Shown piece by piece: positions 37,435-45,993 of a stretch of DNA of 64,000 bases. The stretch is taken from assembly GCA_016717005.1 (NCBI GenBank), contig JADJUF010000008.1, forward strand, positions 1 through 64,000. The letters are read 5' to 3'. The position numbers and the translations under genes were made by a program. The stretch's first letter is position 1, and the number at the start of each line of letters is the position of its first letter. This stretch comes from Myxococcales bacterium. Its GTDB lineage: Bacteria > Myxococcota_A > Polyangia > Haliangiales > Haliangiaceae. The notes beneath the pieces were generated by a model. That model saw only the letters and a list, made by a program, of their open reading frames with translations. It was not told where the DNA came from and searched no databases.

Positions 37435-38450
37435 TGCGCGAGCGCGGTCTCGAGTTCAAGGTCGGCGTCATGCTGCTGGTGGCGGCGGCGGTGTTCGTCG
37501 GGTTCGTGTTCGTCCTCGGCAACTGGTCGCTGTCGTCGGGCTACACGATCTACGTCGACTACGACTACAGCGGCAACCTGCAGCCGGGCGCGCCGGTCAA
37601 GGTCGCCGGCATGAAGGTGGGCAAGGTCGAGGACGTCACCTTCATGGGCGGCAAGCTCGACCCGGCGACCGGCCGGCGGGTCTACGTGCGGGTCGAGGCG
37701 TGGATCGAGGACCGGGCCAAGGACAGCATCCGCCAGGACGCCGAGTTCTTCATCAACACCGCCGGCGTGCTCGGGGAGCAGTACCTGGAGATCGTGCCGG
37801 GCCGCGACTGGGAGCGGCCGCCGGTGCCGGCCGGCGACAAGCGGGTCGGGCGCAACCCGCCCCGGACCGACCTGGTGCTGTCGCGCCTGTACGACGTGCT
37901 CGACTCGCTGTCGCAGGTGCTGACCGAGGACAAGGACGTCATCAAGAACCTGCTCCGCAACAGCGCCAGCGCCGTGGCCTCGGCCGATGAGCTCTTGCGC
38001 GACAACAAGGCGCAGCTCGGCAAGCTGATCAGCTCGTCGACCGGCCTGGCCGACCAGGCGTCGCAGACCCTGGCCAAGCTCAACGCCTCGGTCGACGGCC
38101 GGGCGCTGGCGCGCACGGTCAACGACGCCGACCTGCTGCTGGTCAGCGGCCGCCAGGCCATCGACAAGGTCACGCCCGAGGCGGTGGCGCTCATGACCGA
38201 CGCGCGCCGGGTCACCGGCATCGTCACCGAGGATCGGGTCGATCGCGCGATCGGCGTCGCCGACAAGGCCGCGGGCGCGGTGGGCAAGGCCGGCGGGCTG
38301 ATCGACAACGTCGACGGCCTGGTCACCGATCTGCGGGCCGGCAAGGGCACCGCCGGCGCGCTGCTGGTCAAGGACGACGTCTACCTCGACGTGCGCGAGC
38401 TGATCCGCGACCTCAAGCGCAATCCCTGGAAGTTCTTCTGGAAGGAGTGA
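37434..38450 (+). CDS. MCE-domain (MlaD-like) lipid-transport substrate-binding protein
   Basis: The product is 338 residues with one N-terminal membrane helix (FKVGVMLLVAAAVFVGFVFVLG). One MCE domain follows (about 38-125: YSGNLQPGAPVKVAGMKVGKVEDV ... TAGVLGEQYLEIVPG), then a long helical tail. MCE proteins form hexameric rings in the periplasm that pass lipids between membranes, working with MlaE permease and MlaF ATPase. Those partners lie in the convergent operon 39643-42786. A second MCE gene follows after four bases. Confidence 0.88.
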   Translation: MRERGLEFKVGVMLLVAAAVFVGFVFVLGNWSLSSGYTIYVDYDYSGNLQPGAPVKVAGMKVGKVEDVTFMGGKLDPATGRRVYVRVEAWIEDRAKDSIRQDAEFFINTAGVLGEQYLEIVPGRDWERPPVPAGDKRVGRNPPRTDLVLSRLYDVLDSLSQVLTEDKDVIKNLLRNSASAVASADELLRDNKAQLGKLISSSTGLADQASQTLAKLNASVDGRALARTVNDADLLLVSGRQAIDKVTPEAVALMTDARRVTGIVTEDRVDRAIGVADKAAGAVGKAGGLIDNVDGLVTDLRAGKGTAGALLVKDDVYLDVRELIRDLKRNPWKFFWKE

Positions 38451-38454
38451 GCGC

Positions 38455-39534
38455 GTGACTCCCGGCGGCGAGCCGCGCGCCCAGCTCGCGGTCGGGACCG
38501 CGGCCCTGGCGCTGATCGCGCTCGCGGTCGTGTTCGTCCTGGCGATCTGGCCGCGGCTGTCGTTCGGCGGCGGCGACCGGGTCGAGGTCGCGTTCGCCCA
38601 CGTCGGGTCGCTGCGCGAGGGCGCGCCGCTGATCGTCGCCGGCGCCGCGATCGGGCGCATCGATCACATCACGCTGGTCGCGCCGGGCGGGGTCGCGCCC
38701 GATCACCCGCTGGCCGCGACCGGCGGCGCCGTGGTCGTGGTCCGCCTCACGCCCGCGAGCCGGCGGCGCTGGGCCGCCAACGCCGAGGTGTTCATCTCGT
38801 CGAAGGGCTTCCTGTCGAGCCGCTACCTCGAGCTGGGGCCGCCGCCCGCCGGCGCCGCGCCGGCCGCGCCGATCGCCGCCGGCGCGATGGTGCGCGGCGT
38901 CGATCCGCCGCTGATCGATCGCGCGCTCCAGCGCACCTGGGACAACCTGATGACGTCGCGGCGATTCCTCGACGACGTGCGCCCGGAGTTCGACCGCCTG
39001 CGCACCGAGCTGACCGCGCTGGCGGCGACGCTCGAGGCGGCCGAGCCCGAGCCCGGCGCGCTGGCCGCGCTCGGCGGGCGCATCCGGGCGGTGGTCACCG
39101 AGGCCCGGACCCTGGGCGCGACCCTCGAGGACGCCGGCGCCGACCCGGCGGCGCTCGGCGCGCTGGCCGACCGGGCCGAGGCGGCGCTGGGGCGGATGCG
39201 GACCCAGATCGCGGCCCTGCGCGCGGCGGCCGATCAGCTCCTGGCCGAGGTCGCGCGCGTGCGCGGCCAGCTCGCGACGGCGGCGCCCGCGGCGCTGGCG
39301 CGGATCCGCGGCCTGCTCGACGACGTCGACCACCAGCTCGCCCGGGCCCAGGCGCTCATGGCCAGCACCCGCGCGCTGCTCGCGGTCCTGGCCCGGGGCG
39401 AGGGCAGCCTGGCGCGGCTCGGCAGCGACCCCGAGTTCCCCGAGGACGCCAAGGAGCTGGGCCGGATCCTCAAGCGCACGCCCTGGCGGATCATCGGCCA
39501 CACCGGCCGCCCCGACACGCACCCCAACCCGTGA
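38455..39534 (+). CDS. Second MCE-domain (MlaD-like) protein
   Basis: The product is 359 residues: N-terminal helix (LAVGTAALALIALAVVFVLAIWP), MCE domain (about 40-135: GSLREGAPLIVAGAAIGRI ... SSKGFLSSRYLELGP) and a helical C-terminal part likely to form a coiled tube. The GTG start is preceded by AAGGAG (38442-38447). It is clearly a distinct paralogue of the preceding MCE protein rather than a duplicate. Two different MCE proteins with two permeases and two ATPases nearby suggest a hetero-oligomeric transporter. Confidence 0.82.
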   Translation: MTPGGEPRAQLAVGTAALALIALAVVFVLAIWPRLSFGGGDRVEVAFAHVGSLREGAPLIVAGAAIGRIDHITLVAPGGVAPDHPLAATGGAVVVVRLTPASRRRWAANAEVFISSKGFLSSRYLELGPPPAGAAPAAPIAAGAMVRGVDPPLIDRALQRTWDNLMTSRRFLDDVRPEFDRLRTELTALAATLEAAEPEPGALAALGGRIRAVVTEARTLGATLEDAGADPAALGALADRAEAALGRMRTQIAALRAAADQLLAEVARVRGQLATAAPAALARIRGLLDDVDHQLARAQALMASTRALLAVLARGEGSLARLGSDPEFPEDAKELGRILKRTPWRIIGHTGRPDTHPNP

Positions 39535-39567
39535 GCGCGGGCGCAGCTCGAGCTCGCCGCGGGCGAG

Positions 39568-39644
39568 CCGCCGACCTCGGCGCGCGTCGTCGAGGGCAGG
39601 TCGCGCGCGCCGCCGCGCGCCCGCCGACCTCGGCCCGCGTCGTC
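39568..39644. repeat. Two copies of a 24-bp direct repeat between convergent MCE operons
   Basis: CCGCCGACCTCGGCGCGCGT.. at 39568-39591 recurs with one mismatch at 39621-39644, where it enters the 3' end of the MlaF-like gene. The 108-base gap has no clear terminator hairpin. Confidence 0.6.
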
Positions 39645-40407
39645 AGAACCCCGGCGTCTCCATCGGGCCGCTCGCGGTGCCGCCGATGAACTGCTGGACG
39701 ATCGGATCGGCCGAGGCGGCCAGCGCGGCCGGGGTGCCCAGGCAGTGGACCCGGCCCTGGTACAGGAACGCGACCCGGTCGGCCACGGTCATGATCGACG
39801 GCAGATCGTGCGAGACCACGACCGAGGTCACGCCCAGCGAGCGCGAGCGCTCGAGGATCAGGCGGTCGATGCGGCGGGCGTTGATCGGGTCGAGGCCGGT
39901 GGTCGGCTCGTCGAACAGCACGACCTCGGGCTCGAGCGTGAGCGTGCGCGCGATCGCGGCCCGCTTGCGCATGCCGTCGGACAGCTCGGTCGGGTAGCGG
40001 TCGGCGAACTCGGCCAGGTAGACCTCGGCCAGCCGGCGGCGGGCGTCGTCGAGCGCGGCCCGCCAGCGCAGGCGCTTGTGCTTGCGCAGCGGCAGCGCCA
40101 CGTTCTCGGCCAGGGTCATCGCGTCGAACAGGGTCGCGCTCTGGAAGACCATGCCGATCCGGCGCCGGATCGGGTAGAAGCCGGGCTCGTCGAGCTGATC
40201 GAGGCGCTGGCCGTCGAACCAGATCTCGCCGGCGTCGATCGGCAGGAACCCGACCAGGTGCTTGATCGTCACCGACTTGCCGACGCCCGAGGTGCCGATG
40301 ATGTAGAGGATCTCCCCGCGGGCGATCGTCAGGTCCATGCCGCGCAGCACCGGCTTGCCGGCGAACGCCTTGGCGACGCCGACGAACTCGACGTAGCCGC
40401 GGCTCAC
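39643..40407 (-). CDS. MlaF-like ABC ATPase (signature-variant subunit)
   Basis: This 254-residue ATPase powers lipid movement by MlaE-type permeases. Motifs: Walker A IGTSGVGKS, Q-loop VFQSATLFD, signature LSDGMRKR (Asp replaces the usual Gly in LSGGM), Walker B VVLFDEPTTGLDP, H-loop VVSHD. The GTG start overlaps the stop of the MlaE-like gene (GTGA). It is the last gene of a six-gene minus-strand run. With the other ATPase (42052-42786) it may form an asymmetric pair. Confidence 0.88.
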   Translation of the reverse strand: MSRGYVEFVGVAKAFAGKPVLRGMDLTIARGEILYIIGTSGVGKSVTIKHLVGFLPIDAGEIWFDGQRLDQLDEPGFYPIRRRIGMVFQSATLFDAMTLAENVALPLRKHKRLRWRAALDDARRRLAEVYLAEFADRYPTELSDGMRKRAAIARTLTLEPEVVLFDEPTTGLDPINARRIDRLILERSRSLGVTSVVVSHDLPSIMTVADRVAFLYQGRVHCLGTPAALAASADPIVQQFIGGTASGPMETPGF

Positions 40408-41231
40408 AGCTTGCCCCCGAAGAACCACAGCGCGCCGACCGACAGCGCGAAGTCGAGCGTGATCACCGCGAACGAGCTGCCGACCACCGCCGCGGTCGTG
40501 GCCCAGCCGACGCCCTCGCTCGAGCCGCGCGCGCGCAGCCCGCAGAACCCGCTGACGATCGGGATCGCGGCGCCGTAGGTCACGGCCTTGAGCAGGCCCA
40601 GGACCAGGTGGCGCGGCATCACCATCGCCGGATCGAAGAACGTGCGCGGGTTGACGCCGAACGACAGGTACGCGGTCAGGCCGCCGGCGCCGTACATGAT
40701 CGCCGAGCCGATCAAGGTCAGCGCCACGGTCATCACGATCGACGCCAGGAACCGCGGCACCAGCAGGTAGTCGATCGGCAGCACGCCCGACATGCGCAGC
40801 GCGTCGAGCTGCTCGGTGACCTTCATCGACCCGATCTCGGCGGCGATGCCGGCGCCGACCCGGGTCGCGAGCATCATCGCGGTCAGGGTCGGGCCGAAGT
40901 CCGACACCACCAGCCGCAGGAACTGGACCCCGACCTGGGACAGGTCGCCGATCGCCCGCGAGAACTGCAGGCACGCCTGGTACATCATGACCATGCCGAT
41001 GAACCCGAGGGTCACGGCCACGAACACCAGCGACCGGTTGCCGATCGCGTACATCTGCTCGAGCACCGCGCCGCGCGGGCGCCGGCCGCCGCGCCGGTAG
41101 CTGCGGACGACGCCGGCCAGGGTGCTGACCAGCACCAGCCACAGGTCGACGGTCGCGCGCACCGCGGTCACCGGCGGCCGGCCGATCGCCGCGACCGCGC
41201 GCACGGGCCAGGGCGGACGGGCGGCGCTCAT
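40404..41231 (-). CDS. MlaE-like ABC transporter permease (second)
   Basis: This 275-residue inner-membrane permease has the MlaE/YrbE fold. The conserved core reads MYAIGNRSLVFVAVTLGFIGMVM, RVGAGIAAEIGSMKVTEQLDAL and MSGVLPIDYLLVPRFLA. The N-terminal amphipathic region precedes about five membrane helices. The ATG overlaps the stop of the first permease gene (ATGA). It works with an MlaF ATPase and MCE ring to move phospholipid across the periplasm. Confidence 0.9.
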   Translation of the reverse strand: MSAARPPWPVRAVAAIGRPPVTAVRATVDLWLVLVSTLAGVVRSYRRGGRRPRGAVLEQMYAIGNRSLVFVAVTLGFIGMVMMYQACLQFSRAIGDLSQVGVQFLRLVVSDFGPTLTAMMLATRVGAGIAAEIGSMKVTEQLDALRMSGVLPIDYLLVPRFLASIVMTVALTLIGSAIMYGAGGLTAYLSFGVNPRTFFDPAMVMPRHLVLGLLKAVTYGAAIPIVSGFCGLRARGSSEGVGWATTAAVVGSSFAVITLDFALSVGALWFFGGKL

Positions 41232-42004
41232 GCGGTCGCGTAGGTGATGAAGAAGTCGAGCAGCATGATCGAGACCGCGGCCGCGACCACCGCGGCGTTG
41301 ACCGCGCGGCCGACCCCGACCGCGCCGCCCTTGACGGTGACGCCGAAGTAGCACGAGCTCAGGGCGATCGACGCGCCGAACGCGACCGACTTGCCGACGC
41401 CGTGGAAGAAGTCGTGGGGCGTCAGGTTGGTGGCGAAGCTCGCGTACATCGTGCGCCAGTCGATGTCGAGCACCAGCCGGGCCACGACCGCGGCGCCGAC
41501 CAGCGCCACCAGGTCGCCGATGATCGTCAGCGCGGTCAGCATGATCAGCATCGCCAGCACCCGCGGCACGATCAGGTAGCGGATCGGATCGATCGCCAGC
41601 GCGCGCAGCCCGTCGAGCTGCTCGGTCACCGTCATCGTGCCGAGCTCGGCGGTGTTGTTCGCGCCGACCCGGCCCGAGAACATCAGCCCGATCAGGATCG
41701 GGCCGATCTCGCGCAGCACCGCGTAGCCAGCGGCCCAGCCGGCCAGCGAGGTCGCGCCCAGCCGGTTCACGAACGGCGCCGACTGCACGACCATCAGGCC
41801 GCCGGCGAAGAACGCGGTCAGCGCGACGATCGGCACCGAGCGGTTGCCCATGCGGTGGAGGTTGCGGACCAGCTCGCGGCCGTCGAGCCGCGGCGGCAGG
41901 AGCGCGCGCAGCACCTGGCCGGTCAGGATCGTGATGCCGCCGACCTCGCGCGCGATCGCGATGGCGCGCGCGCCCAGGGTCGAGATGGTGCGCTCGCCGA
42001 GCAC
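41228..42004 (-). CDS. MlaE-like ABC transporter permease (first)
   Basis: This 258-residue MlaE-family permease contains MGNRSVPIVALTAFFAGGLMVVQ, SGRVGANNTAELGTMTVTEQLDGL and AIDPIRYLIVPRVLA. I chose GTG at 42004 because the frame upstream runs back over the ATPase gene stop and holds no better start. This leaves a 47-base gap to the ATPase gene. It differs clearly from the second permease, so the two could form a heterodimer, unlike the MlaE homodimer of E. coli. Confidence 0.87.
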   Translation of the reverse strand: MLGERTISTLGARAIAIAREVGGITILTGQVLRALLPPRLDGRELVRNLHRMGNRSVPIVALTAFFAGGLMVVQSAPFVNRLGATSLAGWAAGYAVLREIGPILIGLMFSGRVGANNTAELGTMTVTEQLDGLRALAIDPIRYLIVPRVLAMLIMLTALTIIGDLVALVGAAVVARLVLDIDWRTMYASFATNLTPHDFFHGVGKSVAFGASIALSSCYFGVTVKGGAVGVGRAVNAAVVAAAVSIMLLDFFITYATA

Positions 42005-42051
42005 CGCGGCAATGTAGCCCGGAACCGGGCCCGGCCGCGCCCGCCCCGAGG

Positions 42052-42786
42052 TCAGAGCGGCCCGTCGAGCGCGCCGCGGACGAACTGGCGCACCACCGGA
42101 TCGGGCGCGTCGGCGAGGTCCGCGGCCGGGCCCTGGTAGGTGATCCGCCCGGCGAGCACGAACACCACCGACTCGACGAACGTGCACAGACCGACGACGT
42201 CCGACGACACCGCGATCGCGGTCGCGCCGCTGGCGTCGTGGTCGGCCCGGAGCAGGTCGTAGACCTTCGACGTCGTCACCGGATCGAGCCCGGCGGTGGG
42301 CTCGTCGTACAGCACCAGCTCGGGCGCGGCGATCGTCGCGCGCGCGATGCCGACCCGCTTCTTCATGCCGCCCGAGAGCTGGGCCGGCTCCTTGTCCTCG
42401 CTGCCGGCCAGCCCGACCGCCCGCAGGCGGTCGCGCACCCGCGGCGCGATCGCGGCCTCGGGCTCGCCCCGCTGCGCCAGCGGGAAGCCGACGTTGCCGG
42501 CGACGGTCAGGAAGTCGTAGAGGGCGTAGTTCTGGAACAGCATGCCGATGCGCGCGCGCACCGGCGCCAGCCGCTCCTCGGACCAGCCGGTCACGTCGGT
42601 GCCGTCGATGCGCAGCCGGCCGCGGCTCGGCGGGATCAGGCCGGCGATGACCTTGACCAGCAGGCTCTTGCCGGCGGCGGCCGGGCCGATCACCCCGAGC
42701 CGGGCGCCGGCCGGCACCGCCAGCGTCACGCCGTCGAGCAAGGTCGCGCCGCCGAGGACCACGCCGACGTCCTCGAGCTCGATCAC
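42052..42786 (-). CDS. MlaF-like ABC ATPase (H-loop-variant subunit)
   Basis: The product is 244 residues: Walker A GPAAAGKS, Q-loop LFQNYALYDF, signature LSGGMKKR and Walker B LVLYDEPTAGLDP. At the H-loop the sequence is AIAVSSDVVGLC, so Ser stands where the switch His of the usual THD or SHD should be. Together with the LSDGM of the other ATPase, this implies the two subunits build unequal nucleotide sites. The GTG start overlaps the stop of the TPR lipoprotein gene. Confidence 0.85.
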   Translation of the reverse strand: MIELEDVGVVLGGATLLDGVTLAVPAGARLGVIGPAAAGKSLLVKVIAGLIPPSRGRLRIDGTDVTGWSEERLAPVRARIGMLFQNYALYDFLTVAGNVGFPLAQRGEPEAAIAPRVRDRLRAVGLAGSEDKEPAQLSGGMKKRVGIARATIAAPELVLYDEPTAGLDPVTTSKVYDLLRADHDASGATAIAVSSDVVGLCTFVESVVFVLAGRITYQGPAADLADAPDPVVRQFVRGALDGPL

Positions 42787-43838
42787 CGGCGGGCCTCGGG
42801 ACAGCCGAGCCGGGCCTGGCGGGCGCGGGCGTCGGGCGCGAACCGCGACTCGGCGTCGGCGGCGAGCAGGCGGGCCGCCGCGGCGCAGGCGGCGTCGGTG
42901 CGGCCGCGCGCCTCCTCCAGCGCGGCCAGGTCGGCCAGCGCGTCGTCGACCAGGATCGACCTTGGGTAGTCGCGCGGCAGCCGCGCGAACGCCGCCGCCG
43001 CGCCGGCGACGTCGTGCAGGTCGTCGCGCAGCACCCGGGCCAGCAGCAGCTGGGCGTCGTCGAGCCAGACCGAGAAGTACGAGCCAGCGCCGAACGCGAC
43101 CTCGCGGGTCGCGACCAGCGCGCGCAGGCGGGCCACGGCCCCGGCCGGATCGCCGGCGGCGCGGGCCAGGCTGGCGGCGCGCCAGCGCGCGTCGTCGCGC
43201 AGCCCGCTGGTGGGGTGATCGATCGGGAGCCGATCGTAGAGCGCGATCGCCGTCGCCGGATCGCCGAGCTGGTCCGCGGCGAGGCCGGCCATCGCCCACA
43301 GCAGGTTGTCGGCCACGTCGGTGTCGACCAGCGCCTCGTAGGTCACGCGCAGCCGGTCCCACAGCGCCCGCGGTGCGTCGTCCTGGGCCCGGCGCACCAG
43401 GTACCCGACCGCGTCGCCGGCGAAGGCCTCGTCGGGGTAGCGCTCGACCACGGCCCACAGGTAGCCCGCGGCCTCGGCCGGGCGCGCGGCGTCGTAGGCC
43501 AGGCGACCCGCCCGGAACAGGCCCTCCGCCGCGGGCCGGGGATCGCCGTGGGCCCGGTCGGCCACGGCGATGTACTCCGCGATCGCGCGGTCGCGCTGAC
43601 CGTGCTCGGCCAGCAGGCTCGCGTGGGCCAGGAGCGCCCGGCCGCAGTCGGCGTCGGTGGGCTGGCGGCTGGGCGCGCGCTCGCAGCGCGCGGCCGCGGC
43701 CGCGTAGGCGGCGAGGGCTCCGTCGACGTCGCCGGCCCGCTCGCGCTCGTAGCCGCGCGCGAGGTCGGCCGGGATCGGGGGCGCCGAGCACGCGCCGGTC
43801 GCCACCGCGAGCGCGAGCGCCGCGACCGCTCGGATCAT
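42783..43838 (-). CDS. TPR-type lipoprotein in the MCE operon
   Basis: The product is 351 residues with a lipoprotein signal (ATGAC, Cys17). It is otherwise made of TPR-like helical hairpins (AGDVDGALAAYAAAAARCE, YLWAVVERYPDEAFAGDAVGYL, AAAAFARLPRDYPRSILVDDAL), similar to periplasmic assembly lipoproteins such as BamD/YbgF-like proteins. It starts at an ATG overlapping the threonine aldolase stop and overlaps the ATPase gene at the other end. Position suggests an envelope accessory for the MCE transporter. Confidence 0.75.
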   Translation of the reverse strand: MIRAVAALALAVATGACSAPPIPADLARGYERERAGDVDGALAAYAAAAARCERAPSRQPTDADCGRALLAHASLLAEHGQRDRAIAEYIAVADRAHGDPRPAAEGLFRAGRLAYDAARPAEAAGYLWAVVERYPDEAFAGDAVGYLVRRAQDDAPRALWDRLRVTYEALVDTDVADNLLWAMAGLAADQLGDPATAIALYDRLPIDHPTSGLRDDARWRAASLARAAGDPAGAVARLRALVATREVAFGAGSYFSVWLDDAQLLLARVLRDDLHDVAGAAAAFARLPRDYPRSILVDDALADLAALEEARGRTDAACAAAARLLAADAESRFAPDARARQARLGCPEARR

Positions 43839-44868
43839 CGCGCCCGCGCGGCCGCCGCCAGCACCGTCGCGGCCCGCTCGCAGCCGGCCCGATCGACGTC
43901 GAGGTGCGTGACCAGGCGCAGCCGGCCCGGCGCGATCGTCGAGATGCGCACGCCCTCGTCGGCGCACGCGGCCACCAGCGCCGCGGTGTCGAGCGGCGGC
44001 CGCACCTCGATCACGACGATGTTGGTCTCGACCCGCGCCAGGTCGATGCCGAAGCCCGGCACGTCGGCGAGGCGCTCGGCCAGCAGGCGCGCGTGGGCGT
44101 GGTCGTCGGCGAGCCGCTCGCGGTGGTGGGCCAGCGCGTGCAGCCCGGCCGCGGCCAGGATGCCGACCTGGCGCATGCCGCCGCCGTACATCTTGCGCAG
44201 GCGATGCGCGCGGCCGATCAGCTCGCGGCTGGCGCCGACCACCGAGCCGACCGGCGCGCCGAGCCCTTTCGACAGGCACACGCTGACGCTGTCGAACCCG
44301 GCGGTCAGCGCGCGCACCGGCCGCCGGTCGCGATCGCCGCGTTCCAGATGCGGGCGCCGTCGAGGTGCGCCGCCAGGCCCAGCGCCCGGGCCGCGGCCAG
44401 CACGTCGTCGATCTGCGCCCGGGGCCAGACGATGCCGCCGCCCATGTTGTGGGTGTTCTCGACGGCGACGACGCGCGACGGCGCCAGGTAGTAGATGCCG
44501 GGCTTGTACGCGGCCCGGACCTCGGCGCCGGTGAAGCGCCCGTCGCCGGCGATCATCGCGGTCTGCGCGCCCGCGAGGGCCGCGAGCGCGCCCGACTCGA
44601 ACCGCCAGCAGTGCGCGTCCTGACCGACGATGACCTCGTCGCCGGGCCGCACCTGCGCGGCCAGCGCGATCTGGTTGGCCATCGTGCCGCTCGGGACGAA
44701 CAGCGCCGCCTCGGTGCCGAGCAGCTCGGCGACGGTCTCCTCGAGCCGCAGGACCGTCGGGTCCTCGCCGTAGACGTCATCGCCGACCTCGGCCGTGGCC
44801 ATCGCCTGGCGCATCGCCGCGGTCGGCCGGGTGACAGTATCGGAGCGCAGATCGACCGAGGTCGGCAT
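43835..44868 (-). CDS. ltaE: Low-specificity L-threonine aldolase (frame change near 44318)
   Basis: A PLP enzyme cleaving L-threonine or L-allo-threonine to glycine and acetaldehyde. The N-terminal part (MPTSVDLRSDTVTRPT, VPSGTMANQIAL, ENTHNMGGG, HLDGARIWNAA) ends in a stop at 44305 shortly after IATGG. The remainder resumes in another frame as VRALTAGFDSVSVCLSKGLG, which holds the PLP lysine, and continues to 43835. One missing base at about 44318-44319 accounts for it, and the joined protein would be about 344 residues. An assembly error is more likely than a true pseudogene because both halves are intact. The last codons overlap the TPR lipoprotein start. Confidence 0.85.
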
Positions 44869-44878
44869 CGCCGCGACG

Positions 44879-44884
44879 ATACTA
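44879..44884 (-). promoter_or_regulatory. Putative -10 box of the threonine aldolase / MCE operon
   Basis: The minus strand reads TAGTAT, then ten bases and the ATG at 44868. It would start the run threonine aldolase, TPR lipoprotein, ATPase, two permeases and ATPase. Confidence 0.4.
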
Positions 44885-44895
44885 CGCGGCGCTGG

Positions 44896-45486
44896 TCACG
44901 CGGGCGGCCGCCGGGCCGCGAAGTCGACGCCGGCGTGGCGCACCGCGATGACCAGCTCGGTGGCGCTGATGGTCACGAAGTCGTGGGCCGAGCCGGCCGG
45001 CAAGACCAGCGTGTCGCCGGGGACGTAGACGTGGCCGGCGTGGTCGCGCCCGGACCCGCTCAGGAACAGCGAGTGCTCCTCGCTCAGGTGCGCGTGCCAC
45101 GGGAACGTCGCGCCCGGGGCGATCCGCAGCAGGCCGCAGTCGGCGGTGGCGTGGCGGGGCCCGCCCTTGAAGATCGCGAACTGCATGCCCGGCATCGGCG
45201 CGTGCCACTGGCTCGGCTCGTCGACCCAGCCGAGGATCTCGCCGGCCCGCTCGAGCGTCAGGTCGTACAGCGCCGCGACCCGGGCGACGAAGCCCGCCAG
45301 GGGCCCGGCGGCGACGCTGCCCAGCAGCCGCGCGCGGACGTGCGCTGGCGGGGGCTGGTCGGGCAGGGCGAGCGCCAGCGCGCAGGCGGCCGCGCGCAGC
45401 CCCGCGACCTCCTCGCGGTCGGTCGCGTCGTCCGGCTCCGCGAGGTCGAGCGCGCACAGCGCGAGCCGACCGGGGTCGACCGTCAT
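44896..45486 (-). CDS. ChrR-like cupin protein with degenerate anti-sigma domain
   Basis: The product is 196 residues. The N-terminal third (LALCALDLAEP ... EVAGLRAAACALALALPD) resembles the region after the zinc site of ECF anti-sigma factors. The usual His-xxx-Cys-xx-Cys ligands are absent. The C-terminal cupin (about 100-185: FPWHAHLSEEHSLFLSGSG, GDTLVLPAGSAHDF) keeps the three His and the Glu expected for a metal site, as in ChrR. ChrR proteins hold an ECF sigma factor and release it on oxidative stress, but no sigma gene lies beside it. It could instead be a free-standing metal cupin. Confidence 0.65.
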   Translation of the reverse strand: MTVDPGRLALCALDLAEPDDATDREEVAGLRAAACALALALPDQPPPAHVRARLLGSVAAGPLAGFVARVAALYDLTLERAGEILGWVDEPSQWHAPMPGMQFAIFKGGPRHATADCGLLRIAPGATFPWHAHLSEEHSLFLSGSGRDHAGHVYVPGDTLVLPAGSAHDFVTISATELVIAVRHAGVDFAARRPPA

Positions 45487-45561
45487 CGCCGGGGCTCGGG
45501 CGCGGGGACAGACTTCATGTGGGACCGCCCAGCGTACGAGCGAGCGGCCGCGGCGGATCGG

Positions 45562-45993
45562 TCAGCCCGCGCCGGTCGGCGGCGCCGGCTTCGGGGCCGG
45601 CGCGGGGGCGGGGGCGGGCGCCGGACGCGGCTCGTCACCCAGGTCGGCGCGGAGCTTGGCGCGCAGGCGGTCGATCAGGATCGCCTCGAGGTAGGCGGGC
45701 CGGTCGCTGATGTCGAGGACGATGGCGACCGTGGGCTTGCCGTCGCGCTCGGTGGTGACGACCTCGAACGACGCCCGGAACGGCTTGCCGTCGTCGACGT
45801 ACTCGAACACCACGTAGCCGGCGGCCGCGTCCTTGTCGAGGATCTTGGCGTCGAGGTCGATCCGGAGGAAGCGCACGGTCGCGGCGAACACGCGGTCCGC
45901 GGCGTAGCCGACGGTGGTCTGGGTGCGGGCGGCGGCCGGGGCCGGCGCGGCCGCCAGCGCCACCGCAGCCACGAGCGAGGCGAGGCGAATCAC
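45562..45993 (-). CDS. Small secreted protein with Pro-Ala tail, unknown function
   Basis: The product is 143 residues with a signal peptide cleaved near PAAART. A compact alpha/beta domain follows (VGYAADRVFAATVRFLRIDL, GYVVFEYVDDGKPFRASFEVV), then a tail of Pro-Ala repeats. The GTG start at 45993 overlaps the flippase-like gene stop (GTGA), so it is the third gene of the PHP phosphatase operon. I do not recognise the domain. Confidence 0.6.
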   Translation of the reverse strand: MIRLASLVAAVALAAAPAPAAARTQTTVGYAADRVFAATVRFLRIDLDAKILDKDAAAGYVVFEYVDDGKPFRASFEVVTTERDGKPTVAIVLDISDRPAYLEAILIDRLRAKLRADLGDEPRPAPAPAPAPAPKPAPPTGAG

